Shown here piece by piece: positions 50,325-61,758 of a stretch of 64,000 bases of DNA (position 1 is the stretch's first letter; the number at the start of each line of letters is the position of its first letter). The position numbers were made by a program, and so were the translations under genes. This stretch comes from Serilophus lunatus (taxonomy: Eukaryota; Chordata; Aves; Passeriformes; Eurylaimidae), in contig VXBA01001640.1 of assembly GCA_013399895.1 (NCBI GenBank), positions 62,001-126,000 of the forward strand, given 5' to 3'. Below the pieces are notes generated by a model, which saw only the letters and a list, made by a program, of their open reading frames with translations, did not search any database and had not been told where the DNA came from.

Positions 50325-52699
50325 CAAATAATGTGAATATTATCATGGGAGTCTGCTATGGACCTCCTGGCCAGGATGATGGCACTGATGGATTATTCTT
50401 TGAGGAGCCGAGTGATCCTTCCAAGTCAACTGCCATTGTTGTTATGGGGAACGTCAACTTGGAGAAATTATCAGCGAGCATCACACAGCTGGTACAAGCA
50501 GGGCCAAAAGATTCCTAAAGAACCTGGATGACAACTTGTGAACAGAGTGGATCTCATGAGCAAAGCAGAGATTGGTGGCTGTCTTCGCCCAGTGACGACT
50601 AAGTGTTTGAGTTTAAAATCTCTGTTGACAGAAGGAAAACTACCAGTCAACCTCAACTCTGGAAATGAGGACAAAAGATTTCAGGCTGCTCAGGGAATTA
50701 GTGAGTAAAGTCTCCTAGGAAAATATTTTTACAAGTGCTGGAGTCCATCCGTGCTGGTTGCTTTTCAAACATCACCTCCTACGGGCACAGGAGCAGGCAA
50801 GTCTCACATAAGACAATCAGGTGAGGCAGAAGACCAGCTTGGCTGAGCAGTGATCTTCTCTTGAAATAAGGCAAAAAAGGAAGGGGTGTATGCATAGTGG
50901 AAACAAGTTCAAGTGACATCAGAGATGCTACTTGCTGATGTAGGGAGAAAATTTGTGCAGTCAAAGCTCAACTGGAGTTGAAGCTTGCCAGATAGGTGAG
51001 GAACAATAAAAAGAGCTTTTTCAAATATATTATTGTCAATAGACAATATAGAAATATTATTGGCCCATTACAAGATGAGGGTGATCACAAATAGGGACAG
51101 AGACAAGGCAGAGATGTTCAACCTTTTCCTCTGTCTCCAACACAGATGAGGGACCAAGGGGGTCTCATTCCCCTGAGCTGGAAGACCATGATTACAAGAA
51201 TGATCAACTATCAGGTGACCCTGAAATTGTGATGGGTCTGCTGCTCCAGCTGTAACTCTACAAATGTATGGGGCTTGATGGGATGCATCCAAGAATCTTC
51301 AAAGAGCTAGCTGATGTCATCATAAAAAGCCTATGAATTTTTGAGTGGTCTCAATGAATGTGGAGAAGTCCCAGCTGTCTGGAAACTAGTGAATCTTGTC
51401 CCAGTTTTCAAGAAGAAGAAGGACCTCGGAAACTACAGGCCTGACAGTCTCACTTCAGTGCCTGAGAATATTATTCTGGGAGGTATTGAAAAACATCTGA
51501 AAGACAATGCAGTCATTCATCACAGCCAGCACAACTTCATGAGAGAAAAATCCTGGTGATCAAACCTGATTTCCTTTTGTGATGAGGTAACCCACCTAGC
51601 TGATCAAGGGAAGCCAGTTGATGTAATCTCTTTGGATTTCAGTAAAGCTTTTTATACTGTCTCTCATATGATCCTTGTGGACAAAATGCCCGGCTCATAG
51701 CTGGATTAACATATCCTACAGTGAGTGAGCAATTGGATCACAGATTGAGCACAAAGAGTAATAGTGGGGTTCTGCAGGGCTCCATCTCAGGCCCTGTGCT
51801 TTTCAACATAGTCATAAATGACTTGGCCACTAATCAAGGGACACTGATCAAGTTTGCAGATGACATAAAACTGGGAGAAGCTGATGACTCCCTCAAAGGC
51901 ATGGAGGCCCTGCAGAGAGACCTTGACAAACTAGAGATTTGGGCAGTCATCAACCATATGAAGTTCAACAAGGGAAAATGCCAGATTCTGTACCTGGGAT
52001 GAGTCAACCCTGGATGTGCATACAGTCTGGGGAATGAGATGGTGGAAAGCAGTGCTGCAGAAAGGAACTTGGGGGTCATCAGTACCCTGGCAGCCAGGAG
52101 GGCCAACCGTGTCCTGGAATAAACCAGGGAAAGCATCACTAGCCGGTCAAGGGAAGTGGTTGTCTTGCTCTGCTCTGCACTGGTGTGGCCTCACTTGAAT
52201 ACTGTGTGCAGTTTTGGGCACCACAATATAGGAAAGATATTAAGTGTTTAGTGTCTAAAAGAGGGGCAACAAAGATGGTGATGGACCTTGAGGGGAAGCT
52301 GTATGAAGAATGGCTGAGGTCACTTGGTCTGTTCATGTTGGAGAAGAGGAGACTGATGTGACCTCATCAGAGTTTTCAACTTCCTCATAAGGGGAAGAAG
52401 GGCAGACACTGATCTCTTCTCTGTGGTGATCAGTGACAGGACTTGAGAGAATGGTCTGAAGTGTCAGGGGAGGATTAGGTTGGATATTAGAAAAAGGTTC
52501 TTCAACCAGAGGGTGTTTGGGCACTGGAACAGGCTTCCCAGGGAAGTGGTCACAGCACCAAGCCTGACAGAATTCAAGAAGTATCTGGATGATACTCTCA
52601 GATAAATGGTGTGACTTTTGGGATGTCCTGCACAGAGCCAGGAGTTGGACCTGATGACACTGATGGTTCCCTTCCAACTCAGCATATTCTATGATTCTA
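50325..52699 (+). mobile_element. CR1 LINE, 2.4 kb, partial ORF2 plus 3' end, inactive
   Basis: The largest CR1 here. ORF2 encodes an endonuclease and a reverse transcriptase. Visible pieces: endonuclease region at 50336-50480 (YGPPGQDDGTDGLFFEE, and VVMGNVN where functional copies have MGDFN); RT fingers near 51420 (DLGNYRPDSLTSVP); motif A at about 51640 with its catalytic Asp position altered (SKAFYTVSH); motif B near 51763 (GVLQGSISGPVLFN); catalytic FADD at 51853-51864 intact; then RDLDKLEIWA. Different pieces lie in different frames (51341-51559 versus 51721-52002), so frameshifts separate them. The 3' end CCCTTCCAACTCAGCATATTCTATGATTCTA closes the element. The 5' half of the endonuclease and ORF1 are absent. 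Confidence 0.95.
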
Positions 52700-53463
52700 G
52701 AAAACTAGTTACTGAAAACCCATATCAAGACATTTGCATTTCTGAAGTTCTAACTAATGTCTGGTAACTATGTAGTGATAGCAGATATAACTGTAGTAAT
52801 TTTTCAGTTATACTGGCTTTATCAACTTTAAATTGTTCTTGAGATATAGCAGATTCTTAAAAAGCCACTTATAATGACAAACAAGGGAAAATACTGTAAT
52901 ACTTTCCATATTTTATCAAGGTGTTAATCCACTGTCTAATTTATTTTACATCTTTATTAGTTCATTTAATTTAATTGAGATTCTGTGCAAGTAAATTTAG
53001 TTCCAAGTCTCTACATGAAAATTAAATTAGAATCAAAATTAATATTTACTTTCATAATTATTCATGAACATAGGCTATTTGACAAAATAATCCATGGGTA
53101 TTCTGACTTCATTGGTATCTTGTTTCATTGTAACACCTTCCCTTCATTATATTTCACTTAGAAATTTGAATTCTTATTTGATAATAAGAAGCTGAGACAC
53201 CAGGACAATACTTTAAGATGTGTTCAAAAAGAGCACTTTGATATCGTTCATCCTTGAGCAGCCATTAGAACTATAAATATTGTATGAGCAGTTAGAGTGT
53301 CATACCTGTGTAACCACTAAGGAGTAACACCAGGAATTTTGTGTGTAACTAAGAGCAGAGGAAAGTTCTCAAGATCAGGATAAATCTAGACACTATAAAG
53401 CAGTGTACAGGGTTGTTCATATACACCTGCCGACTTATTTTTACTTGTTCTTTGTTGAATTTC
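52700..53463. other. Unique AT-rich DNA
   Basis: Nothing recognised between the long CR1 and the LTR. Confidence 0.6.
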
Positions 53464-54058
53464 AGTCCTGGTTTTGGCTGGCATAGAATTAACTCTCTTC
53501 CTAATAAATGGTATAGTGCTATGTTTGGGATTTAAGATGAAAATAATGTCGATAACACAGCAATGTTTTAGAATCATAGAAAGACCTGCCAGATCATTGA
53601 GTCCAACATTTGACCTTTTGGCTATTGCTGAGTAATTCTTACACTGAGTCATGAACTTTTGTGGTGCTCACACCAGCAGTGAGGATGCTGGAGGTGCACC
53701 AATAATTGGGACAGGACACATCTGGGACAGCTGACCCCAGCTGAGTCAAGGGATATTTCATCCCATGTGGCATTGTGCTCAGCCAATAAACTGGGAGGAA
53801 AGTTGGCTGGGGCCTGCTGCTCGGGAACTGACTAGGCATCAGTTGAGGGTGGTGAGCAATCGCATTGTGCATCCTTTGTTTTGTATATTTTAATTCTTTT
53901 TATTATTATTTTTCCTTTAGTTTCTTCTTATTAAACTGCCTTTATCTCCAATCATGCATTTTAGTTTGTTTTTATCCAATTCCCACCCCAGTACTGGTGG
54001 GGGGTAGGGACAGCAGCCGGCTTTTTGGTGTTTATCTACTACCGGTTAAACCATGACA
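53464..54058 (+). mobile_element. Solo LTR of an avian ERVL-type endogenous retrovirus, interrupted by CR1
   Basis: It starts (A)GTCCTGGTTTTGGCTGGCAT and AGAATTAACTCTC, with the first T mutated. It continues with GATAACACAGCAATGTTTT, the 46-bp CR1 insert, GGCTATTGCTGAGTAATTCTTACAC, ACAGCTGACCCCAGCTGAGTCAAGGGATATT and a decayed TATA (CAATAAACTGGG). Then follow a T/A-rich region, ATTAAACTGCC (signal 53930-53935), CTTTATCTCC and the terminal GGTTAAACCATGACA. Flanking 5-mers do not match. No internal viral genes adjoin. Confidence 0.88.
53570..53615 (-). mobile_element. 46-bp CR1 3' tail nested in the LTR
   Basis: AGAATCATAGAAAGACCTGCC followed by AGATCATTGAGTCCAACATT is the reverse complement of a CR1 3' terminus. 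It interrupts the LTR exactly between ...CAATGTTTT and TTTTGGCTATTGCTG, leaving TTTT on both sides. The same position is uninterrupted in the LTRs at 15.4, 20.1 and 28.2 kb. Confidence 0.75.
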
Positions 54059-56262
54059 TTCCCACATCTATATGAGTTACCCTGGGAGTATTTAGGTAGG
54101 ACTCTTTTGTTTGTTTGTTTCTGTGTAGCACATAGAACATTAACATATAGTAAATTCACATATTTAGATAACAGAAAAAATATTTAACATAGCAATGTTC
54201 AGCAATATATTTGGTATAAATTTCTATTAACTATTTCTCAAGTCTGAAAAAACAGACCTAAATGACTTAAAGTACGTGATACTTTCAAGATTTTTTCAGA
54301 AATAGTCTCTGATTTTGCCAGTGAAGCGGTTTCTTAACTGGTATATTTTTATGTAGATGTGACTGAGTTTGATTTACTACACAAACTAAAAGGATCCATT
54401 ATGCTTTTCTCCCCATATAATGAGTTTCTGTAAAATAGAGTAGTTATGCTGATTGCTAGTCTTGCTGAAAAATTTGTTTCCTGTGGCTTTGCATAAGCAC
54501 TGATAATATCAGGATCTTTGGTCTTTTGCATAAACTAGTGTTGTGTTATTACTATCAATATTCTTGCTATATATTTAGACTCTCTTCACCTAATTTATTT
54601 CCTAAAATTGTCTTATAGGAATCTCAAAACCAGAATGTTTTGAAGGCTTGAAAAATATCAAACCAGCTGAAGTACTTACAACATATAATGGAAGGGCTGA
54701 TCATTTTCATTAGTAGCTGCCAGAATACTTCATATGCTATCCTTTTAGACTGTGAGTTGTACACATCAAGTAGAGTGCTCTAATTTAATCAATGGTCACA
54801 CTGAACTCTATCTCAATGCTCAGTGTTGTGCACTTTGAGAAGTAAAAATGTTTTTGGTACTTATAATTGAAAGAGAATTAATGAACACAAAGGAAAAATA
54901 ACAGGTGCTACTTTTTAAAATGGAAGTGCTAAAGAATCAATTTTCTGCAGACACACTAAACATACACACTGAACTTGCTGCTTAAATTTCACAAATACTA
55001 TAAATAACAAATACAGTTTCTACATCTCCCAGTGGAATGTAAATAGCAACTGTTGTTTACATGCTTACTGCTTGAGGACTCAATATGGAGCTACAGAAAG
55101 GAATAACACTGCTGAATAATAATCATACTGTGGTGAAAGTTCTCCTTTCTAATGTAAGCTTTATGTACAGATTATTTATGTCTTCTAGTTTCAGAATGAA
55201 TGAAAAATCTTACCATTACAGAAAGGTTGAACCACTTGCTTTGAATTCTTTCTGGAATCAGCATTTGACAAAACAAATCTGGAAGTGTAGATCGACTGGT
55301 TTTTGTACTACATGAATGTTTGACTCTGGTTGCACAAACATGCACTCTTCCCACCTTGATTTTATATAGTGTAGTATGAATACTATGCATAAAAACAAAG
55401 CTAAGTTTGATTTATTTAAAAAGCATATTATATGTTAGGGTGCTGTTATGTGTGTTATCCAAGTTTGCAGACTATATGGGGGCTAGTATAGGGCAGGAGA
55501 AGAAGAGAGAGTGTAGGCAGAGAACCTGGGGAATTTGTGCGCTAAGTATTGCTGTTACATTTGAGTAAAATAACAAAATGGTATTGGGGTGAGGAGTAGC
55601 AAATTGGAATTTTATTCTGGGAAAGTCATTGAATATGATCCTCCTTTTTTCACATAAAACGGCCTGCTAGTTTAGTTTTAACCGTAATGTTAAAAAAGAG
55701 ACCTCAAAACAACAACAAAAAAGTCACAGCAAAACCGACCAATCGAAAAATCTCAAGCTTTTAGAATAAATAAAAAAAACCCCTTTTAGTCTGTCCATTA
55801 GATTAAGTACAAGTTATGCACTTAGTGTGTTAAGCTTGAAATAAATTGTGTTTAAATTCTTTAGGTTTCTCTGCTGAGTCGATGCATGTACATGCCTTTA
55901 AAAAAACCCCAGAAACCTAGCAACCCCCAAGTAATTTTTCCAATTAATTTTCAAGGGTAGTTTGCAAATATCAAGACGATGGAGTTGTGTGAATGAACTC
56001 ATGCATATTCCAAGTATGAAACATTCTAGTCTCTACAGCATTTGAACTTGTTTGACTTGTGGATACCAATGTAGTTTATTGGGAAGCAACTCTTCTGTGA
56101 CGTGTTTTCATAACTAGCTTTCACTGGAGCTGTCTTTCATATTTTTCCTTGTGTGACTATTTGAATACAGTTATAGAGAGACATCCAGTAAAGCTTTCAA
56201 ATAATAATACATAAAACTTTGTCACCATTCATTAACATTTTAGAGAATGCAAAATACTTAAA
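54059..56262. other. Unique AT-rich DNA
   Basis: No gene or repeat family recognised. A minus-strand AATAAA (56080-56075) could serve as polyadenylation signal for the candidate exon upstream of it on that strand. Confidence 0.5.
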
Positions 56263-56768
56263 TTAAGTCAGATCTTCATCTAAATCTTCCTTGTTATCTA
56301 GTAGTAAAGACCCTGCAGCACTTTCAATAGGCATATTAATGATGGGGAGATGGACTCCTTCGATGTTTGGTCCTCCTAAGTGCATTGTATGTAATCCTTT
56401 AGCACAGGATGGATTTTCTGTAAGCTTCCACTTCTAAACAGGCTTCTCTGTGCGTTCTTCTGTGATGCTCCAAGAATATCTTATCAACAAATGCACCCTT
56501 TCTGATGAGTGCACCCTAAAAATTGTATCTCCTATGAAAGGCATTTCCTGCTTGTCATTAAAAAGGGATGTCTCAGTTCTGGGGTTGGCTGGTGTAATTG
56601 AAACAGACTTTCTCTTTGTATGCTCTTGATTTAGTAGCAGGAAAAATAACTATAGGGAGTTGTAGATATATTGAATACTCTTGCCATATGCAAGTATAGT
56701 GTATCTTTACAAAAGGATGCTTTAAGATGAATTGAAAACCAACACTCCTCATCAATAGAAATCTCCTT
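56263..56768 (-). pseudogene. Possible decayed terminal coding exon, unidentified protein
   Basis: On the minus strand a strong acceptor tract ends TCTACTCTTCTTGTAG before 56768. From there the frame KEISIDEECWFSIHLK... runs open for about 40 codons. It then needs a one-base shift in or near a T run (plus 56642-56646) to join a second frame that stays open to a TAA at 56265-56263, except for one TAG at 56436-56434. The tail reads GPNIEGVHLPIINMPIES and ends NKEDLDEDLT, acidic and protein-like. The total equals about 169 codons. A minus-strand AATAAA lies 185 bp downstream. I cannot identify the protein. Two lesions suggest a pseudogene or lineage-specific loss; homopolymer error or pure chance are alternatives. 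No poly-A tail is seen and the acceptor is intact, so it would not be a processed copy. Confidence 0.28.
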
Positions 56769-59700
56769 CTACAAGAAGAGTAGAAAAGACATCAGCAGTA
56801 GTGGGAAAGCCAGCAAGCCAAACCCTAGTACAGAGAAATTGTCAAGGGAAGGAGTTGCTCTCTGCAACATTGTCTGAGTGAGAGGCATGAACCAAGAACT
56901 GTTGAAAAGCAGAGCATCTAAACTAGGCTTAGGAAAATCTTAGAAATATGAAAATCAATCATGTTGATTTTAGATATGTTCTTTAGGGTCTAGTGGACAG
57001 AGGGAACAACTTTTACTTGAAAGCTATTGATGTACAGAATAAGTATTTTTTTTCAGGTTGTCATCGAGTGGCTATTGGCATGGAAAGAGACCAATGCTGT
57101 GATAAAGCAATTGAAATAGTAGAGATTTTTAATTTCATTCTGATTTTTCTTGAACTCCTACTAGGACTGGAAGGACCATTTGCTTTTATTGCAAATGGGA
57201 AAGGAAACAGAAAAATCGTGAAATTATACATTATCATTTGTGAGATATTCATAATTATTTAAAATAAATGACAGAGCAAAGGAGAGCAGTAAGAAGAGTG
57301 AAGGGTAGGAGGAATATAAATGTAAAGCAAAACAGAAACAGATACCTATACAATTGTACTGCAGGTGTCAGTGAGAACATTAGTTAGATAAAGATCTTTC
57401 TCAGTTTTTTGCTAAACATGAAATAGAATTTTTCACTGCGTACTCATCAATTCTACTTTCCATCTGCAGCATACTTCCACTAAAAAGGAGCTTGTATATT
57501 GCTTGTGAATTTAGTTTCATGTGTATTTGATGGTAAGTGGAAATCAAAGCTTAGATATGTTTCATACAGAACACTGAATAGAAAGCTTCAAAATGCAAGC
57601 CCAATCATATCTCATTTATAAGAAAAATTAACCATAAAAAAACCCTCCTAAAGAAATTGAAGGATGTTGAGACAATGAGATGAATGTGACTGGTGAAAGC
57701 TTGTCAAAAAATTAAAGAAAGTGCATTCTGGGCACTTGAACTATAAAACCTGAAAGCCAGAGCAAATGGTTTTCTAAACACCAATGGCCTTACTTTCCCT
57801 TGTCTCTCTTGGTATGAATAGTAACTAACTTCTGCTCAGAGTGGAAGATGTGCAGAGGAAGCTTTACCTCCTATAATAGCTCTAGACAAGTAGCATCTTT
57901 CCCGTCCCTTAACATTTTTTAGCTTTGTAGAACTTTCATTCTCATGTGATGCCCTTTGAATTTATTGCATATCAGGCACCTTAGATTACATTTTGGTCTT
58001 TGTCTTTGTGACAGTCAACACACATCCAAGACTGAGGAGAAAAAAGAGAAAGAAATACTTGCTAGTTTATTGAGATCAAAAACTTGAACTCGGTCTTCCT
58101 TATATCTTGAAAGTTTTATAATGATAAACAATCTTTACTGAATGTCTGTTCATGATGTTGTAAAATTTGGTCACTATAGAAGAGGAAAGCCCAGTGTGTT
58201 CCATATTACTTGAACGTTAACAAGGGATGGAGGTGGTGTGCGATAATTTAGGCACAAATATGATTCTTCTGTGATTCCCCTAGACTAGATGAAATGACTG
58301 CAGAGGGCTAGGAATTTGATCAAAAACCTACCATGCAAGGAAGCAAACTTGTCCAATAAGATCTCCACTGGACAGGGTGTCTTTTCCTAGAAAAGCTTTA
58401 GAATGATGAATGACTATTCTCTAAGATTTTGCTACATATCTGCTAATAAACTTTTGACAGAATGTGAAGGTCATGTCCGTGATTGTCTATAAGTCCACTG
58501 GAGGACTGGCATTTTGAACCATTCTACAACAGTATCTTTCCTTGTCTCTGATCATTATTTTTTATTTCATTAAATGTTACTGGAGAAGTCAGCTAGATAA
58601 TAAAGATAAGTGAATAGTTGCAAAACCGGCCAATTAATTAAAACTTAATCAAATGAATATTCAGTAAAAGGTGTAAAATATGTCAAATGATTAAACTTCT
58701 GAAAGATAAATAGTTCTTTTAGAATGAAAAAAATTTGCACAACTGAAATTTCTTACATTCAGAATGAAGCTGAGAAAGTTACTTCAGGTGAAGCAATCAA
58801 GGTGATTGAACAGACATGTTCAACAAAACTTAATTGTTTTTTAATAATTATTTGAACCTTGTGGTCACATATGTTAATAATTGTGAGTCTGGTTTTTCTT
58901 TTAGGTCCAAAAAGCAGTATGAAAACTTTGTTTAAGATTGAATAGATCTATATTTTGTCATATTTTAGCCAACATGTATCTCTGTGAAAAAGAAATGCTT
59001 TCTTTTTTGCATATAAAATAATAATTATTTTATAAGTACTGCATAATTTTGCAAATTGTGTATTATTAATATTATTTATTTGTTTTCTGGGTGTTTTGTG
59101 ATCTTGTCCAAAACCATCTGGAAAGCAACCTAGCAACTGCAGCTCACTGTGCAGAATTACTAATTTCAAGTTACCTTGACTGACCGCAGGAAGGTCATGA
59201 CAGTACTGTTCACGTACTGCAAACAGCTGTGTACTGGTGCATACATGGGTACATGATGTGAGTTTGTGGAACACAGTGTTAACTGAAAAATTTGTGTGAT
59301 TATCATTCAAAAGCTCTTTGGCATAGCAAAAAAGTTTAACTAATGGGTTTTCTTTGGGGCATGAGTATTCTCCTGACAGTTCTTGTTTAATGCTCTTACT
59401 TCCACATTCATAAAGTATTTTGAAACAACAATCAGAACCTAGATTTCTAGTAATCCAGACTTTTTGTCATATGACCCAGGTGAGAGATGTCAAAATCATC
59501 AATGAATGATTGCAAGTACCACAGCTGTTGCCATGTACTTTACTTTGCAATGAATCTGAATTTGAGCATACTGATTTCCTGTGGTATCTGCAGTTACCCA
59601 TGGGTTACACCAACTGGGAGGCTCTCCCCAGTTGGGTCCCTCTGCTGAGGCAGCTGTGCTAGGAAAGGTTATGTCCATTTCAGAGTGTTGAGAGGCTTAA

Positions 59701-60774
59701 GGATGACTGAGTTAAGGGCACAAGAAAATTGCTTGCCCTTCAATAAAATTCAGCTTCTGTTACAGATACATAGATTTTTAAACCCATTTTCTGTTGTGCC
59801 TTGGTCTCAGAGCTCTTAAAGCAATATTCTGCTTTCCGTCAAATTGTTTTTAACAATCCAAAGAGACTTGTACAATTTGTACTTAATGAGCTAAATACCT
59901 AACAACATTTTTAACGTAAGTCAAAGCACACAATGACTGAGTTGTTTGATACTCACCGGTCATTTTAATGGAATGAAAATGTGAAATTGTTTGATTAGAA
60001 CATAGGAGTTAATGAGGGAGCATTATTTCTTGTCTCTGTGTATCTTATAAAGTTTTAATATATTGAAGATAAATAAGGTCAAGAATAAGGTCATGCAGTG
60101 TACAAAGTCTATAAAATAATACCACTCATTATAAGAGAGGTTTTCTTCCACTAAGTTCAGTATTTCTCAACAGCAGTTAAATAGTTGCTAAATGAGAGAA
60201 ATATGGAAGAAATATGCTTAGATTCTGTAGAGATAAGCAGCTGATGGAACTTCCGCAGCTTTTTTCACATCCTTGAAGTACCATATTTTCATCTGAAGTC
60301 AGAAGATAAGACAAATCACTGCATTTTATTTGTAATTCCACACTGAATCACTGCATGGCCTTTGAGTGGATCATTCAGAACCTAATTTCTTCTGCCTATA
60401 AAACAAAAAAATATTTCTCTGAAGTCCTCCAAGAAAATGTTTTAGTAACACTTCATCTTCTTTCCATACTTCTGAGACAGTGGTTTGGTGGCTCAGAATA
60501 AGACCTTGGAGTGTTTCTGCATATTAATTCAAATTTCCATGAAAAAGCTGGTGCTATAAGGAATATAAACGAGCCAGTAGCTTTTTCCCCACCGTACCTA
60601 GAAAGCTACAGATATATTTCTGCCTAGCAAATAGAACTGCAAGCATACTGTAGTATTCATTTCAGAGCAATTTGTTGACTCAAAAGCAGATTCTGATTGA
60701 GTATTTCCATATCACTTGAAGACTTTTTCCTGTGCAGCAGGGAAACGTGTCATACTGGAAGAAGCTGTCATGTA
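56769..60774. other. Unique AT-rich DNA
   Basis: No gene recognised apart from a possible 42-nt minus-strand micro-exon at 59175-59216 (TTTGCAG before it, GTAACT after it, encoding YVNSTVMTFLRSVK in phase with the candidate exon at 56768). The 120-codon minus-strand frame at 58948-59310 overlaps it in another frame and has no family resemblance. Confidence 0.45.
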
Positions 60775-61758
60775 AACACACAGTGCCACATCAAGTTGGT
60801 GACTGGTCATGAGAGGGGCTCTGCAAGGCTCCATTTTAGGCCCAGTTATCTTCAAAATCTTCATTGATGACTTGGTTGTAGGACTCTAAAGAATACTAAG
60901 TAAGTTTGCCAATGGCACTAAATTGTGAGGAGCTGTCAACTCCCTTGAGGATAGAGAGGCCCTTTATGGAGATCTCAACAAATTAGAGGGAGGGGCAATC
61001 TCAAACCATACAAAGTTGGTGCAAGTGCTGAATTCTGCACAGTCTTGTGTATAGACTGGGGAATGAGGGGCTGGAAAGCAGCACTGTGCAAAGGGTCCTG
61101 GGGTCTGTGGCATGTTGAATAAATATGAGCCGACAGTGTGTCCTGGCAGCCAGGAGGGCCAGCTGTGTCCTGAGCACATCAGGCACTGCATTGACAGAAG
61201 ATCAAGAGAACTAATTATCCTGCTCTGCACTGGTGTGGCCTCACCTTAAGTACCGTTTGCACTTTTGTGCAGTACAATAAAAAAGCATATTAAGCTATTG
61301 GAAATTGCCCAAAAGAGAGCCACAGGGATGGTGAAGGGTCTGGAAGGGAAGCCTTATGAGGAGTGACTGAAATCACTTGGTTTTTCAGCCTGGAGAAGAG
61401 GAGAACTCATTGTGGTCTTCAACATCCTCATATTGAGGGGAAGCGGAAGGGCAAATACCAATCTCTTCACACACATGACCAGTGATAGGACTTGAGGAAG
61501 AAATGGAATAAGGCTGAGTCAGGGGAGGTTTATGTTAGATATCAGGGAAATGTTTTTCACGCAGAGGCTGGTTGAGCATTGGAACAGGATCCCCAGGTAG
61601 GTGGTGACAGCACCAAGCCTGACAGAGTTCAAGAAGCATTTGGATGGTATTCTCAGACACGTGGTATGGCTGTTGGAGATGTTCTGTGCAGGGCTAAGAG
61701 TTGGACACAATGATCCTTGGGATTCCTTCCAACTCAGGATATTCTATGATTCCATGAT
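60775..61758 (+). mobile_element. CR1 LINE, 5'-truncated, about 1 kb, inactive
   Basis: It enters in the RT domain at motif B (GCTCTGCAAGGCTCCATTTTAGG, 'LQGSILGP'), followed by ATCTTCATTGATGACTTGG. It then has TTTGCCAATGGCACTAAATTG, where the catalytic FADD has become FANG. Next come GGAGATCTCAACAAATTAGAG, CTCTGCACTGGTGTGGCCTCACC, GCCTGGAGAAGAGGAG and the tail CCTTCCAACTCAGGATATTCTATGATTCC. A piece corresponding to the codons before CTGGGGAATGAGG is deleted relative to the 50.3-kb copy. The tail is of the same type as that copy, so the two are of one subfamily. Confidence 0.93.

Noticed and set aside
51834..52685. Minus-strand frames of 65-114 codons across the long CR1
   Set aside because: Antisense shadows of the CR1 ORF2 and 3' region, which is on the plus strand.
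58948..59310. 120-codon minus-strand frame
   Set aside because: Length is within chance expectation for this composition. The translation shows no domain, and the more plausible micro-exon there is in a different frame.
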